DNA from: Thiohalophilus sp.
Lineage (GTDB): Bacteria; Pseudomonadota; Gammaproteobacteria; UBA6429; Thiohalophilaceae
DNA: 64,000 nt
NCBI RefSeq assembly: GCF_034521165.1
Contig: NZ_JAXHMV010000008.1
Coordinates: 682,001-746,000, forward strand
Direction: 5' to 3'
Shown here: positions 35,481 through 43,107 of the stretch, piece after piece
Layout: each line of letters opens with the position of its first letter
How positions within the stretch are numbered: the first letter of the stretch is position 1
Notes under the pieces: model-generated
Databases searched by the model: none
The model's input: only the letters and a program-made list of their open reading frames with translations
Told to the model about the DNA's origin: nothing
Made by a program: the position numbers and the translations under genes

Positions 35481-36134
35481 ATGAGCATTGAAAATAATGT
35501 TGTTAAAAATTCTTTGCGCGCAAAGATGTCTGTAGCAGGCGGAATGCTTTTAATCGCCTCTTCACCGGCATTCGCTCATCATCCAATGGGTGGAGCAACG
35601 CCTGAAACATTAGGCCAGGGGCTGCTTTCAGGCGTGGGTCACCCCATCATTGGTCTGGATCATTTTGCATTCCTGGTGGTAGCGATACTTCTGTCGTGTG
35701 CCCTGAAAGGCGCGGCACGATATGTCGTGCCACTGGCATTTGTTGGGGCAACTGTGGGTGGTACGGCATTGCACCTGGGGGCAGCGAATATTCCGATGTC
35801 TGAAATGCTGGTTGCAGTAACGGTGCTTGTTGGCGCTGTTCTGGCATTAAGCAAGAATTATCTTGGAGCCATAGTCTTGAGCGGTGTATTTGCAGTTAGT
35901 GGAGTTCTGCATGGCTATGCCTATGGTGAGTCGATAATTGGCGCGGAGATGACCCCGTTGGTATCGTACCTGATTGGATTCGCAGCAATTCAATACATGA
36001 TCATTGCTGGTGGTACGCTGGGCCTGGAGAAGCTTGCCAAACATTCTGAAACAATGCGCAGTATTGCAGCACGGGTGAGTGGAATTGCAGCTTTTCTGAC
36101 CGGTGGTCTGTTTCTGGCAATGAGTCTGTCTTGA
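35481..36134 (+). CDS. HupE/UreJ family metal (Ni/Co) transporter
   Basis: 217 residues from ATG 35481 (ribosome site GAGGGA); a GTG 15 bp earlier is less likely. Signal-like first helix, then HHPMGG and the family motif HPIIGLDHFAFLVV, followed by five or six more membrane helices. HupE/UreJ proteins take up nickel or cobalt. The neighbouring thiocyanate hydrolase has the cobalt-type CTLCSC site, so cobalt supply is the likely role. It is the first gene behind regulon promoter 3 and precedes cynS. Confidence 0.82.
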   Translation: MSIENNVVKNSLRAKMSVAGGMLLIASSPAFAHHPMGGATPETLGQGLLSGVGHPIIGLDHFAFLVVAILLSCALKGAARYVVPLAFVGATVGGTALHLGAANIPMSEMLVAVTVLVGAVLALSKNYLGAIVLSGVFAVSGVLHGYAYGESIIGAEMTPLVSYLIGFAAIQYMIIAGGTLGLEKLAKHSETMRSIAARVSGIAAFLTGGLFLAMSLS

Positions 36135-36151
36135 TAAAAGGTCTGAGTATA

Positions 36152-36189
36152 GCCCGGGTCAAAAGGTCAATGTGTCTTTTGGCTCGGGC
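36152..36189 (+). other. Imperfect hairpin between hupE and cynS
   Basis: GCCCGGGTCAAAAG (36152-36165) pairs with CTTTTGGCTCGGGC (36176-36189) with two mismatches. No T-run follows, so it more likely tunes mRNA stability or expression ratio between the two genes than ends transcription. Confidence 0.55.
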
Positions 36190-36243
36190 AATTAATACAG
36201 GGTCAATATAGCGAGAATCCAGACAGAAAAAGTGGATGTAAAG

Positions 36244-36684
36244 ATGAATAAAGAAACAATGAAACAGGTAATTTTGCAAGCAAAGCATGAGAAGGGAGTC
36301 AAATGGGAGCAGGTTGGTAAAGCTGCAGGTTTGTCGCCCGAGTTTACCTGTTCAGCATGCCTTGGAATGAATCATCTTGAGAAAGAGAATGCAGATGCCG
36401 TGGCAGAGTTTCTGGAGCTGGGAAGCGAGGTTTCTGAGGCATTGCAACAGTATCCCTACAAATCATGGGAGCAGAGTGTACCCACCGATCCTGTGATTTA
36501 CAGATGGTATGAGATTGTCGGTGTATACGGGGAAACCATAAAAGAAATCATCAAAGACAATTTTGGTGATGGAATAATGAGTGCAATTGATTTTTCAATG
36601 AATATTGAAAAACAGGAAGATCCAAAAGGCGATCGAGTCGTAGTAACAATGAATGGAAAATTTCTGCCATATAAATCATGGTGA
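36244..36684 (+). CDS. cynS: Cyanase (cyanate hydratase)
   Basis: 146 residues from ATG 36244 (AGTGGA upstream). It matches the E. coli enzyme through the whole catalytic C-terminus. The active residues are Arg87 and Glu90 in YRWYE and Ser113 in GIMSAIDF, each nine below E. coli Arg96/Glu99/Ser122. The N-terminal HTH-like domain is present but carries CSACLG instead of the usual sequence. It converts cyanate and bicarbonate to ammonia and CO2. It is between hupE and a methyltransferase in the operon divergent from cynR. Confidence 0.96.
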   Translation: MNKETMKQVILQAKHEKGVKWEQVGKAAGLSPEFTCSACLGMNHLEKENADAVAEFLELGSEVSEALQQYPYKSWEQSVPTDPVIYRWYEIVGVYGETIKEIIKDNFGDGIMSAIDFSMNIEKQEDPKGDRVVVTMNGKFLPYKSW

Positions 36685-36748
36685 TTATATAGCGGAAACG
36701 CAGATTTAATGGTCGTCATAACATTAAAGTTTGATAGAGGAAGAAATA

Positions 36749-37564
36749 GTGCCGGATCCGCATAGATTTGTGAACGAGTTAGACGAGTTGGCACATGAGC
36801 GTCTTATCGAGCGACTGGAAAGTCGTGCACAGGTAAATACGTTCTCTGACTTGTTCGAAAAGTATGTAAATAGAATTGAAATCCCGGATGCAGGGAAAAT
36901 TCTGGAAGTCGGTTGTGGAACTGGCATAATTTTGCGGAAGCTCGCACAGAGACATGCGTTTAGTGCGAGAGGCATAGGTGTAGACCATTGTAAATCATTT
37001 ATAGACGCGGCGACTAAATTCGCCGATCAGGAAAAAGTGACTGATAGTCTGGAGTTCCGCCTGGGCGATGCGCACAAGCTGGATTTCGAAGATAGTGAGT
37101 TCGATATTGTTATCTGTCATACAGTAATAAGTCATGTAACAGAACCAGCAAAAATTCTTGCAGAGATGGCGCGCGTTACAAAAAAAGGTGGCGTTATCGC
37201 CATATTCGATGGTGACTATTCATCGTTAACTTATGCGTTTCCTGATCATTCATTCGGAAACAGGATGGATGCAGCGCTGTCAAACACAACGTTCAATAAT
37301 CCAAGGATAATGTGCGATTTGCCCAGGTTGCTTCCGCAGTTTGAACTGGTGTTAACAGATGCCTGGGGTGATGCGGTTGTAGAAATCGGCCAGGGCAGTT
37401 ATTTCAAAACATTTGCGGAAACCTATGCTCCCTATGTAAAGAATTCTGGAATGTTGTCAGAGCAGACCGTTGATATATGGCTCAAGGAACAGAATAAGGC
37501 GATGGATAATGGAACATTCTTTGCCGCCTGCAACTATTACACGTATCTGGCTAAAAAAGTCTAG
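36749..37564 (+). CDS. SAM-dependent class I methyltransferase
   Basis: I chose GTG 36749 because GAGGAAG lies 6 bases before it. 271 residues. Motif I is ILEVGCGTGI (51-60), followed by GIGVDHCKSFIDAA, then GDAHKLDFEDSEFDIVICHTVISH as the motif after the acidic residue, and VTKKGGVIAIFDGD. This is a small-molecule methyltransferase type rather than a DNA or rRNA enzyme. It follows cynS by about 65 bp in the same regulon, so a substrate linked to thiocyanate, cyanate or sulfide is possible, but none can be named. Confidence 0.75.
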   Translation: MPDPHRFVNELDELAHERLIERLESRAQVNTFSDLFEKYVNRIEIPDAGKILEVGCGTGIILRKLAQRHAFSARGIGVDHCKSFIDAATKFADQEKVTDSLEFRLGDAHKLDFEDSEFDIVICHTVISHVTEPAKILAEMARVTKKGGVIAIFDGDYSSLTYAFPDHSFGNRMDAALSNTTFNNPRIMCDLPRLLPQFELVLTDAWGDAVVEIGQGSYFKTFAETYAPYVKNSGMLSEQTVDIWLKEQNKAMDNGTFFAACNYYTYLAKKV

Positions 37565-37652
37565 ATGTCGGTATATAGTAGAGTATTTAAGCAAGCATTA
37601 ATATTACATAGAGAATTAACACTGCAGGATATAGTTATCGCTTATCAATGCC

Positions 37653-37695
37653 ATCGGAAATTAGTCTTGGCAAACTGTTAGAGGTTGATTCATAG
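37653..37695 (+). promoter_or_regulatory. Regulon promoter 4 (scn operon)
   Basis: ATCGGAAATTAGTCTTGG starts at 37653. TTGGCA is at 37667-37672, 17 bases follow, then TCATAG at 37690-37695. The upstream half (CGCTTATCAATGCC) is less like the dyad of the others. The start is predicted near 37703, about 126 nt before scnB. Confidence 0.78.
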
Positions 37696-37828
37696 TTTTA
37701 GAAAGAGAGTTATAAATTAAGTTGTAATTTATGAAGTGGTCATAAGTAATGATAGTTAGAAGGCAAGTAAACTCGATACAGTATGAGCGAAAGCGAGATT
37801 GCTCGCAATCAAAAGAGGAGTAATAACA

Positions 37829-38260
37829 ATGTCATCGTCAACTAGAGATGAGGTTCTTCGGCACATAAACGTTGTCGGCCTGATGCAACCGGCCTTGCAT
37901 AAACAGACGCATGCGCCTTCCCCGGACGAGATCGACCATACATTATTTCGCGCTTATACGCGGACACCACATGATGTAGGTGGCGAACCTGATGTTCCCA
38001 TTGTATGGGAAGAAAAAGAAGAAGAGCAGTGGGAATTAAATACCTTCGCGACCTGCGAATGCCTGGCCTGGAGAGGTGTATGGACCGCAGAAGAACGTCG
38101 TCGCAAACAAAATGTTGACGTAGGTCAGACGCAGTATCTAGGTCTGCCATATTATGGTCGTTGGCTTCTGACAGCAGCACGAATCCTGGTCGACAAACAA
38201 TTCGTAACTCTTACAGAGCTGGTCAATAAAATTGAAGAGGTGAGAAATCGTCATGTCTAA
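37829..38260 (+). CDS. scnB: Thiocyanate hydrolase beta subunit
   Basis: 143 residues from ATG 37829, which has a GAGGAG ribosome site; a TTG 30 bp earlier is less likely. It corresponds to the N-terminal half of a nitrile hydratase beta chain: a helical start (HINVVGLMQPALHK) and YGRWLLTAARILVDKQFVTLTELVNKIEEV near the end. Thiocyanate hydrolase converts thiocyanate and water to carbonyl sulfide and ammonia in the cytoplasm. The gene order scnB-scnA-scnC and 8-bp overlap with scnA match Thiobacillus thioparus. The length (143) is somewhat below the 157 of that enzyme. Confidence 0.9.
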   Translation: MSSSTRDEVLRHINVVGLMQPALHKQTHAPSPDEIDHTLFRAYTRTPHDVGGEPDVPIVWEEKEEEQWELNTFATCECLAWRGVWTAEERRRKQNVDVGQTQYLGLPYYGRWLLTAARILVDKQFVTLTELVNKIEEVRNRHV

Positions 38261-38621
38261 ACCGGTTTACGATCTAGAGCATCATGCGAAGATGGCCTAT
38301 GGCATTGGTGATCCGCAATGCTTCAAAGGTAAGGCAGGAAAACCTAAATTCAAAGAAGGCGATCGGGTGCGGATCAAGGATCTTCCCGATATCTTTTATA
38401 CGCGTACTATGACTTATACACGTGGTGCAGAAGGTGTGGTCACAAGACTGGTGTATGAGAGCCCGGCGGCCGAAGATGAGGCGTTTGGTAATGAAGACAC
38501 TCCAGAGTGGTTCTATAGTGTCAAATTTATGCAGAAAGATCTGTGGCCTGAATACAGCGAAACATATTCCAATGATGCACTGGAGACTGAGTTTCCTGAA
38601 CACTACCTGGAAGCTGTCTAA
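38253..38621 (+). CDS. scnA: Thiocyanate hydrolase alpha subunit
   Basis: 122 residues, close to the 126 of T. thioparus ScnA. The start ATG 38253 lies inside the end of scnB. It equals the C-terminal half of nitrile hydratase beta chains: FKEGDRVRIKDLPDIFYTRT, then GAEGVVTRLV and EWFYSVKFMQKDLWPEYSE, an SH3-like barrel. It packs on the cobalt subunit and, with the beta subunit, helps form the active site. It has no catalytic metal of its own. Confidence 0.92.
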   Translation: MSKPVYDLEHHAKMAYGIGDPQCFKGKAGKPKFKEGDRVRIKDLPDIFYTRTMTYTRGAEGVVTRLVYESPAAEDEAFGNEDTPEWFYSVKFMQKDLWPEYSETYSNDALETEFPEHYLEAV

Positions 38622-38658
38622 CACTGAAAATATTATTATAGATTGAGAGGAAATACAG

Positions 38659-39381
38659 ATGTCAGATCATGAACATAATCATGGCCACGTCCACAAGCCG
38701 GCTCCTATGGTCGAAGAAGTCAGCGACTTTGAGATTCTTGAGGCGGCAGTGAGAGAGCTGGCAATAGAGAAAGGCCTGTTTTCAGCTGAGGATCATCGGG
38801 TATGGACAGAGTATGTACATACTCTGGGCCCACTGCCTGCAGCACGGCTTGTAGCCAAGGCATGGCTCGATCCTGAATACAAAAAGCTCTGTGAAGAAGA
38901 TGGCGTTGAAGCAAGTAAAGCCGTAGGCGTTGACTGGGTTACCAGCCCGCCGACCCAGTTCGGAACACCGAGTGACTACTGTAACCTGCGAGTTCTGGTT
39001 GATACTCCTAAATTAAAACATGTTGTAGTTTGTACTTTATGTTCTTGCTATCCACGTCCAATTCTTGGCCAATCTCCGGAATGGTATCGTACACCGAATT
39101 ATCGTCGCCGACTGGTTCGCTGGCCTCGACAGGTTCTGGCAGAGTTCGGATTGCAATTGCCTGAAGATGTTGAGGTTCGCGTCGCAGACTCCAATCAGAA
39201 AACACGTTATATCGTCATGCCGGAGCGACCGGAAGGTACAGATGGATGGACTGAAGACCAACTGGCTGAAATTGTCACGCGTGACTGTCTGATTGGTGTT
39301 GCAGTACCTAAACCGGGTGTTACGTCAAATGCCCAGCGACCTGTTCGTAAAGCAATTAACCCGGTACATCACGATCACTAA
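38659..39381 (+). CDS. scnC: Thiocyanate hydrolase gamma (cobalt) subunit
   Basis: 240 residues, as in the known enzyme (243). The metal site is CTLCSCY with Cys125, Cys128, Ser129 and Cys130. The Thr between the first two Cys marks the cobalt rather than iron type, and two of the Cys are oxidised in mature enzymes. SPEWYRTPNYRRRLVRWPR continues the nitrile hydratase alpha fold. The N-terminus is His-rich (HEHNHGHVH), perhaps for metal capture. The downstream P15K gene is expected to load cobalt. The product is COS and ammonia. Confidence 0.96.
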   Translation: MSDHEHNHGHVHKPAPMVEEVSDFEILEAAVRELAIEKGLFSAEDHRVWTEYVHTLGPLPAARLVAKAWLDPEYKKLCEEDGVEASKAVGVDWVTSPPTQFGTPSDYCNLRVLVDTPKLKHVVVCTLCSCYPRPILGQSPEWYRTPNYRRRLVRWPRQVLAEFGLQLPEDVEVRVADSNQKTRYIVMPERPEGTDGWTEDQLAEIVTRDCLIGVAVPKPGVTSNAQRPVRKAINPVHHDH

Positions 39382-39406
39382 TTGTAAGAGATATGAGGGT
39401 CAAGCC

Positions 39407-39820
39407 ATGAGTGCAACTAACGACAACAGAAGTGATGACTATGTAGTAGATATCACACCAATTTCCTTGTTGCAAAAAATTCAGGAGAATGGCCGATACT
39501 GGGAAGAGCTTTCAACGGAGTATGGTGTAACTAACCCCGATCCGCCCTGGAAGATTACTCTTGAAACTACCTGCGACTTGCTTGCTGCTGATTCATGTGT
39601 GAAGCCATACGATGAGGTTGATCTCGATTCATGTGCTTTACCCTCTCTTGAGCGTCGCACCGAGGAAGATGAGCTGTCCGAGACCATCTATGAAGATGTG
39701 CCGTTTCCTGAGCGACAGCTTCTTGCTCTTGCGCATTCCATGATCAAGCGTGGCCTGCTTAATGAGAACGAGCTGGCTGAACGAATGGAAGAACTGGAAA
39801 AAAGATTTAACAGCGCCTGA
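39407..39820 (+). CDS. P15K-like thiocyanate hydrolase activator/cobalt chaperone
   Basis: 137 residues from ATG 39407, about 15-16 kDa, in the same position as P15K downstream of scnC in T. thioparus, which is needed for cobalt insertion and Cys oxidation. The sequence is acidic with ATTR-like beta-chain features: LLQKIQENGRYWEELSTEYG, two Cys near TTCDLLAADSCVKPY, then PFPERQLLALAHSMIKRGLLNENELAERMEEL. This last block mimics the C-terminal end of scnB-like chains. It ends the scnBAC group; a small hairpin and the ABC genes follow. Confidence 0.85.
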   Translation: MSATNDNRSDDYVVDITPISLLQKIQENGRYWEELSTEYGVTNPDPPWKITLETTCDLLAADSCVKPYDEVDLDSCALPSLERRTEEDELSETIYEDVPFPERQLLALAHSMIKRGLLNENELAERMEELEKRFNSA

Positions 39821-39958
39821 CACCAGGGATTATATGCCAGTCGAAAATTTTATGTTCTGAATAATAGAAAATGAAGTTAATGAATCTGACTGATTTTTAT
39901 ACTGTCCCTGATCGCCATATGCCCTCGCAAAACAGGGCGAAAGTTAGAGGTAAAATCG

Positions 39959-40753
39959 ATGTCAATACGCGGTACTGAAATCAAAATAGATAGCTTGACT
40001 CACCGCTATACGCCCAAGAGTCCTGTCACGTTTAACAAGGTTGACCTGGTGTCACCTCCTGGCGAGGCATTGGCGATAATCGGGCGGTCAGGTTGCGGGA
40101 AGTCTACACTTTTGCACATTCTGGCTGGAGTATTGAAGCCTACAGAAGGTCAAGTCCTGTTCGACGGATCACCCATACAAAAACCATCACCACGCTGGGT
40201 CATGATGTTTCAGTCCCCGCATTTATTTCCCTGGATGACAGTATCACAAAACGTAGGAGTAGGTTTGACGTTTGGTCGATGGTCAAAAGATGAAATTAGC
40301 AAGCGTGTTGACGAGGCAATAGAGCTTGTCGAGCTTCAGAACTTTTCAGAATCAAATGTCCAGGATCTATCTGGAGGTCAGCAGCAGCGTGTTGCTCTGG
40401 CGCGTTCCCTGGTTATGGAGCCTGAGATTCTATTATTGGATGAGCCGTTTTCAGCTCTTGATGCATTTACACGCGCTTCGCTTCAACGAGATGTTCGTTC
40501 ATTAGCAAAAAAGTTCGGATTTAATATCGTCATGGTTACACACGATATTGATGAGGCTGTAATTATGGCAGACAAAGCTGTAATTATGGCTGGCACACCA
40601 GGTAATATCGTTCACGAACTCGATATTGACTTACCTGACCCGAGAGAACGTCAGGACCCCGCAGTTCAAGAGCTTCGCGGGAGACTGATGTCTACATTCG
40701 AATCGGCCGCGGATGTCCATGCTGTAAATACGGCTGTAGCAGCCTCCCAGTAA
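39959..40753 (+). CDS. NitT/TauT-type ABC transporter ATP-binding protein
   Basis: 264 residues. Walker A GRSGCGKST (about 43-51), Q-loop MFQSPHLFPW, signature LSGGQQQRVALARSL, Walker B ILLLDEPFSALDA and switch His in VTHDIDEAV. It belongs to the nitrate/sulfonate/taurine/cyanate importer ATPases. A GCCCT...AGGGC hairpin (39921-39938) lies just before its ribosome site. It is on the same strand as scn, 138 bp after P15K, and followed by its substrate-binding protein and two permeases. Thiocyanate or cyanate import is the probable job. Confidence 0.92.
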   Translation: MSIRGTEIKIDSLTHRYTPKSPVTFNKVDLVSPPGEALAIIGRSGCGKSTLLHILAGVLKPTEGQVLFDGSPIQKPSPRWVMMFQSPHLFPWMTVSQNVGVGLTFGRWSKDEISKRVDEAIELVELQNFSESNVQDLSGGQQQRVALARSLVMEPEILLLDEPFSALDAFTRASLQRDVRSLAKKFGFNIVMVTHDIDEAVIMADKAVIMAGTPGNIVHELDIDLPDPRERQDPAVQELRGRLMSTFESAADVHAVNTAVAASQ

Positions 40754-40832
40754 GCCTTTTAGCCTGCGTCGTATATGGGCAAGTGTGTAAATCTGGGATA
40801 CCTCAAAGGTAAGCACCATCAGGAGAGACGCA

Positions 40833-42167
40833 ATGAGCAAAAATAGAACAAATCGACATAATAACAAAATCGTTGGTGAGAAACTCGATTACAAAAAATA
40901 CGGTGAAGGCTTTGAAACCTCAGAGCCTACAATTGAATGTGACTCGAGATTTACAAAAGGACTTGGCACCGGTATTACGCGCCGTACCTTGTTGCAAGCC
41001 AGTGCCGCTGTAGCCGGGCTTGGGGCGATGGGGCCGCTCTCATCGGCATTCGCACAGAAAGATAAAAAATTCGACCCGGTGGTGAAAATTGGTTATATCC
41101 CGATTACCGACGCCGCCGCATTGCTTGTGGCCCATGAGATGGGGTTCTTCAAGGACGCTGGAATCGAATCCGCGCCTCCGACTTTGATTCGCGGCTGGTC
41201 TCCACTTGTAGAGGCCTTCTCATCACATCGTTTCAATCTGACTCATTTGTTAGCACCAATCCCTATCTGGATGCGGTACAACAATAACTACCCGGTCAAG
41301 GTGACAGCATGGGATCATACTAATGGTTCAGCGATGGTGGTACATAAGGACAGTGGAATAAAATCTCCAAAAGACCTGGGGGGTAAACAGTTTGCGATGC
41401 CATTCTGGTATTCCATGCACAATATTGTTTCCCAGATGCTGCTCAAGGAACATGGGATTAAACCGGTAATCCGTCCCCAGAACGCCAAACTTGAACCAGA
41501 CGAATGTAATTTCCTTGTTCTGAATCCACCGGATATGCCGCCTGCCCTGGCTTCTCGTCAGATTGATGGCTTCTGTGTTGCCGAACCGTTCTGTGCCATG
41601 GGTGAACTGCGTGCACAGGGTGAAATTCTGCGTTTCAATGGGGATATTTGGAAAGGGCATCCTTGCTGCGTTGTCGCGATGCATGAACAGGATGCAATGG
41701 ATCCGGATCGGGCCGAATGGACGCAGGCTGTGCATGACGCGATAATCCGCGCCCAGCTGTATCTGGGTGAAAACAGAAAATCAATGTCCCAGATGCTTTC
41801 GCGTGACGGGAAAAAATACATGCCGTTCCCGGCGGAAATTATCGAACGTGCGATGATGTTCTATGATCCGGCATATTATAAAAATCCGCATGCTATCCAG
41901 AATGTCCAGTGGGGACAGGATAGAATCAACTTCCAGGGTTGGCCATACAAATCTGCGACTGTCAGGATCGTGGATGAGCTAAAAAACACCATGGTTACAG
42001 GTGACAATGCTTTCCTGGAGGGTATAACGGGTGATCATGTCGCAAATGACCTGTTCCAATATGACTACGTAAGAAAATCCCTGGAAAAATACCCCGACTG
42101 GAAAAATGATCCGAGTGTACCGCAAACCGGTAACCCCTTCGAAAGGGAAGAGGAAATCAGTCTATGA
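40833..42167 (+). CDS. Tat-exported substrate-binding protein of the ABC importer (NMT1/NrtA type)
   Basis: 444 residues. An unusually long charged N-terminus of about 48 residues precedes the twin-arginine motif TRRTLLQAS and the hydrophobic stretch ending SSAFAQK, so it is folded before export. The mature domain begins VVKIGYIPITDAAALLVAHEMG, the start of NMT1/NrtA/CmpA-like binding proteins, and includes WSPLVEAFSSHRFNLTHLLAP. Relatives bind nitrate, bicarbonate, taurine or cyanate. Tat export suggests a bound cofactor or ion. Its stop overlaps the first permease start (ATGA). Confidence 0.88.
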   Translation: MSKNRTNRHNNKIVGEKLDYKKYGEGFETSEPTIECDSRFTKGLGTGITRRTLLQASAAVAGLGAMGPLSSAFAQKDKKFDPVVKIGYIPITDAAALLVAHEMGFFKDAGIESAPPTLIRGWSPLVEAFSSHRFNLTHLLAPIPIWMRYNNNYPVKVTAWDHTNGSAMVVHKDSGIKSPKDLGGKQFAMPFWYSMHNIVSQMLLKEHGIKPVIRPQNAKLEPDECNFLVLNPPDMPPALASRQIDGFCVAEPFCAMGELRAQGEILRFNGDIWKGHPCCVVAMHEQDAMDPDRAEWTQAVHDAIIRAQLYLGENRKSMSQMLSRDGKKYMPFPAEIIERAMMFYDPAYYKNPHAIQNVQWGQDRINFQGWPYKSATVRIVDELKNTMVTGDNAFLEGITGDHVANDLFQYDYVRKSLEKYPDWKNDPSVPQTGNPFEREEEISL

Positions 42168-42991
42168 ACAATGCAGTAGCCGCATCCGGCGGGGGGGGCC
42201 TCGCCGGAATATTCAAAAGTTCGATGATGAGCAAACTCATCTGGAGTCTGGGGGGGTTTGCGATTCTGGCATTTGCCTGGTGGTTATTTGGAAATTATAT
42301 TGCAAGCAACCCGAATACAGCCAGTTTTGCAAATTTTGGACTTATCCCGACGCTTCAGGCATTTCCTGAGTTGTTGGAAATCGGGAAGCTGCAAAGTGCG
42401 ACTACTGTCAGCTTGAATCGTCTCTTTGTAGGTCTCGGAATTGCAATAATTATCGGTATTCCTGTTGGAATCCTTATTGGGCAATTCAGGCGGTTTAATC
42501 AACTGTCGAATTCGCCTTTTCAGTTGTTGCGTATGGTAAGCCCACTCGCATGGAGCCCGATTGCCGTTTTTGTATTTTCAACCTGGTACGGGGCGATCGT
42601 TTTTCTTATAGCCATGGCTTCAGTCTGGCCAATTATGTTCTCTACCGCGGCAGGTCTGGCGAAGGTCGATCCTGCATGGTTCAAGGTTGCCCGTAATCTT
42701 GGTGCAGGACCTGTACATATGGTTACCAGGATCATTTTACCGGCGATTACCTTTGATATTCTATCTGGTCTGAGACTTGCGCTTGGCGTTGCATGGATCG
42801 TTCTGGTGCCAGCGGAATATCTTGGCGTCACATCCGGTCTTGGTTATGCGATTCAAGACGCGCGTGAAACATTATCGTACGATCATCTTACCGCTATCGT
42901 TCTATCGATTGGTGCGATTGGTTATGTTCTGGATACAACTCTGGCCATGCTTATCAAGAAATTCAGTTGGCACAGAGGTGGTGTATGTTAA
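42164..42991 (+). CDS. ABC importer permease 1 (TauC/NrtB type)
   Basis: 275 residues with six membrane helices and the binding-protein-dependent permease motif around FKVARNLGAGPVHMVTRIILPA (the EAA loop that contacts the ATPase). It has the family end LGYAIQDARETLSYDHL. The start overlaps the binding-protein stop by 4 bp. It is paralogous to the permease at 43108, so the transporter core is probably a heterodimer. Confidence 0.9.
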   Translation: MNNAVAASGGGGLAGIFKSSMMSKLIWSLGGFAILAFAWWLFGNYIASNPNTASFANFGLIPTLQAFPELLEIGKLQSATTVSLNRLFVGLGIAIIIGIPVGILIGQFRRFNQLSNSPFQLLRMVSPLAWSPIAVFVFSTWYGAIVFLIAMASVWPIMFSTAAGLAKVDPAWFKVARNLGAGPVHMVTRIILPAITFDILSGLRLALGVAWIVLVPAEYLGVTSGLGYAIQDARETLSYDHLTAIVLSIGAIGYVLDTTLAMLIKKFSWHRGGVC

Positions 42992-42992
42992 A

Positions 42993-43027
42993 TGGTAGTG
43001 ATGTTCGAATATTTATAATCACTACCA
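42993..43027 (+). other. 10-bp perfect hairpin between the two permease genes
   Basis: TGGTAGTGAT (42993-43002) and ATCACTACCA (43018-43027) flank a 15-nt loop. No T-run follows. It is a likely RNA processing or stability element setting the ratio of the two permeases. Confidence 0.55.
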
Positions 43028-43107
43028 GAGAATATAAAGCAGAGAGTACGTTAGGTTATCGGTTTTGTGCGTGATTATTTAACCGCACAGCGTGGAGATG
43101 TAAAACG

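Noticed and set aside
37829..39381. Nitrile hydratase rather than thiocyanate hydrolase
   Set aside because: The beta chain is split into two genes in the scnB-scnA-scnC order and a P15K-like gene follows; nitrile hydratase has a single beta chain and usually an amidase nearby.
39921..39938. Hairpin before the ABC ATPase gene as an intrinsic terminator
   Set aside because: Only five base pairs and no T-run; read-through from scn into the transporter genes remains likely.
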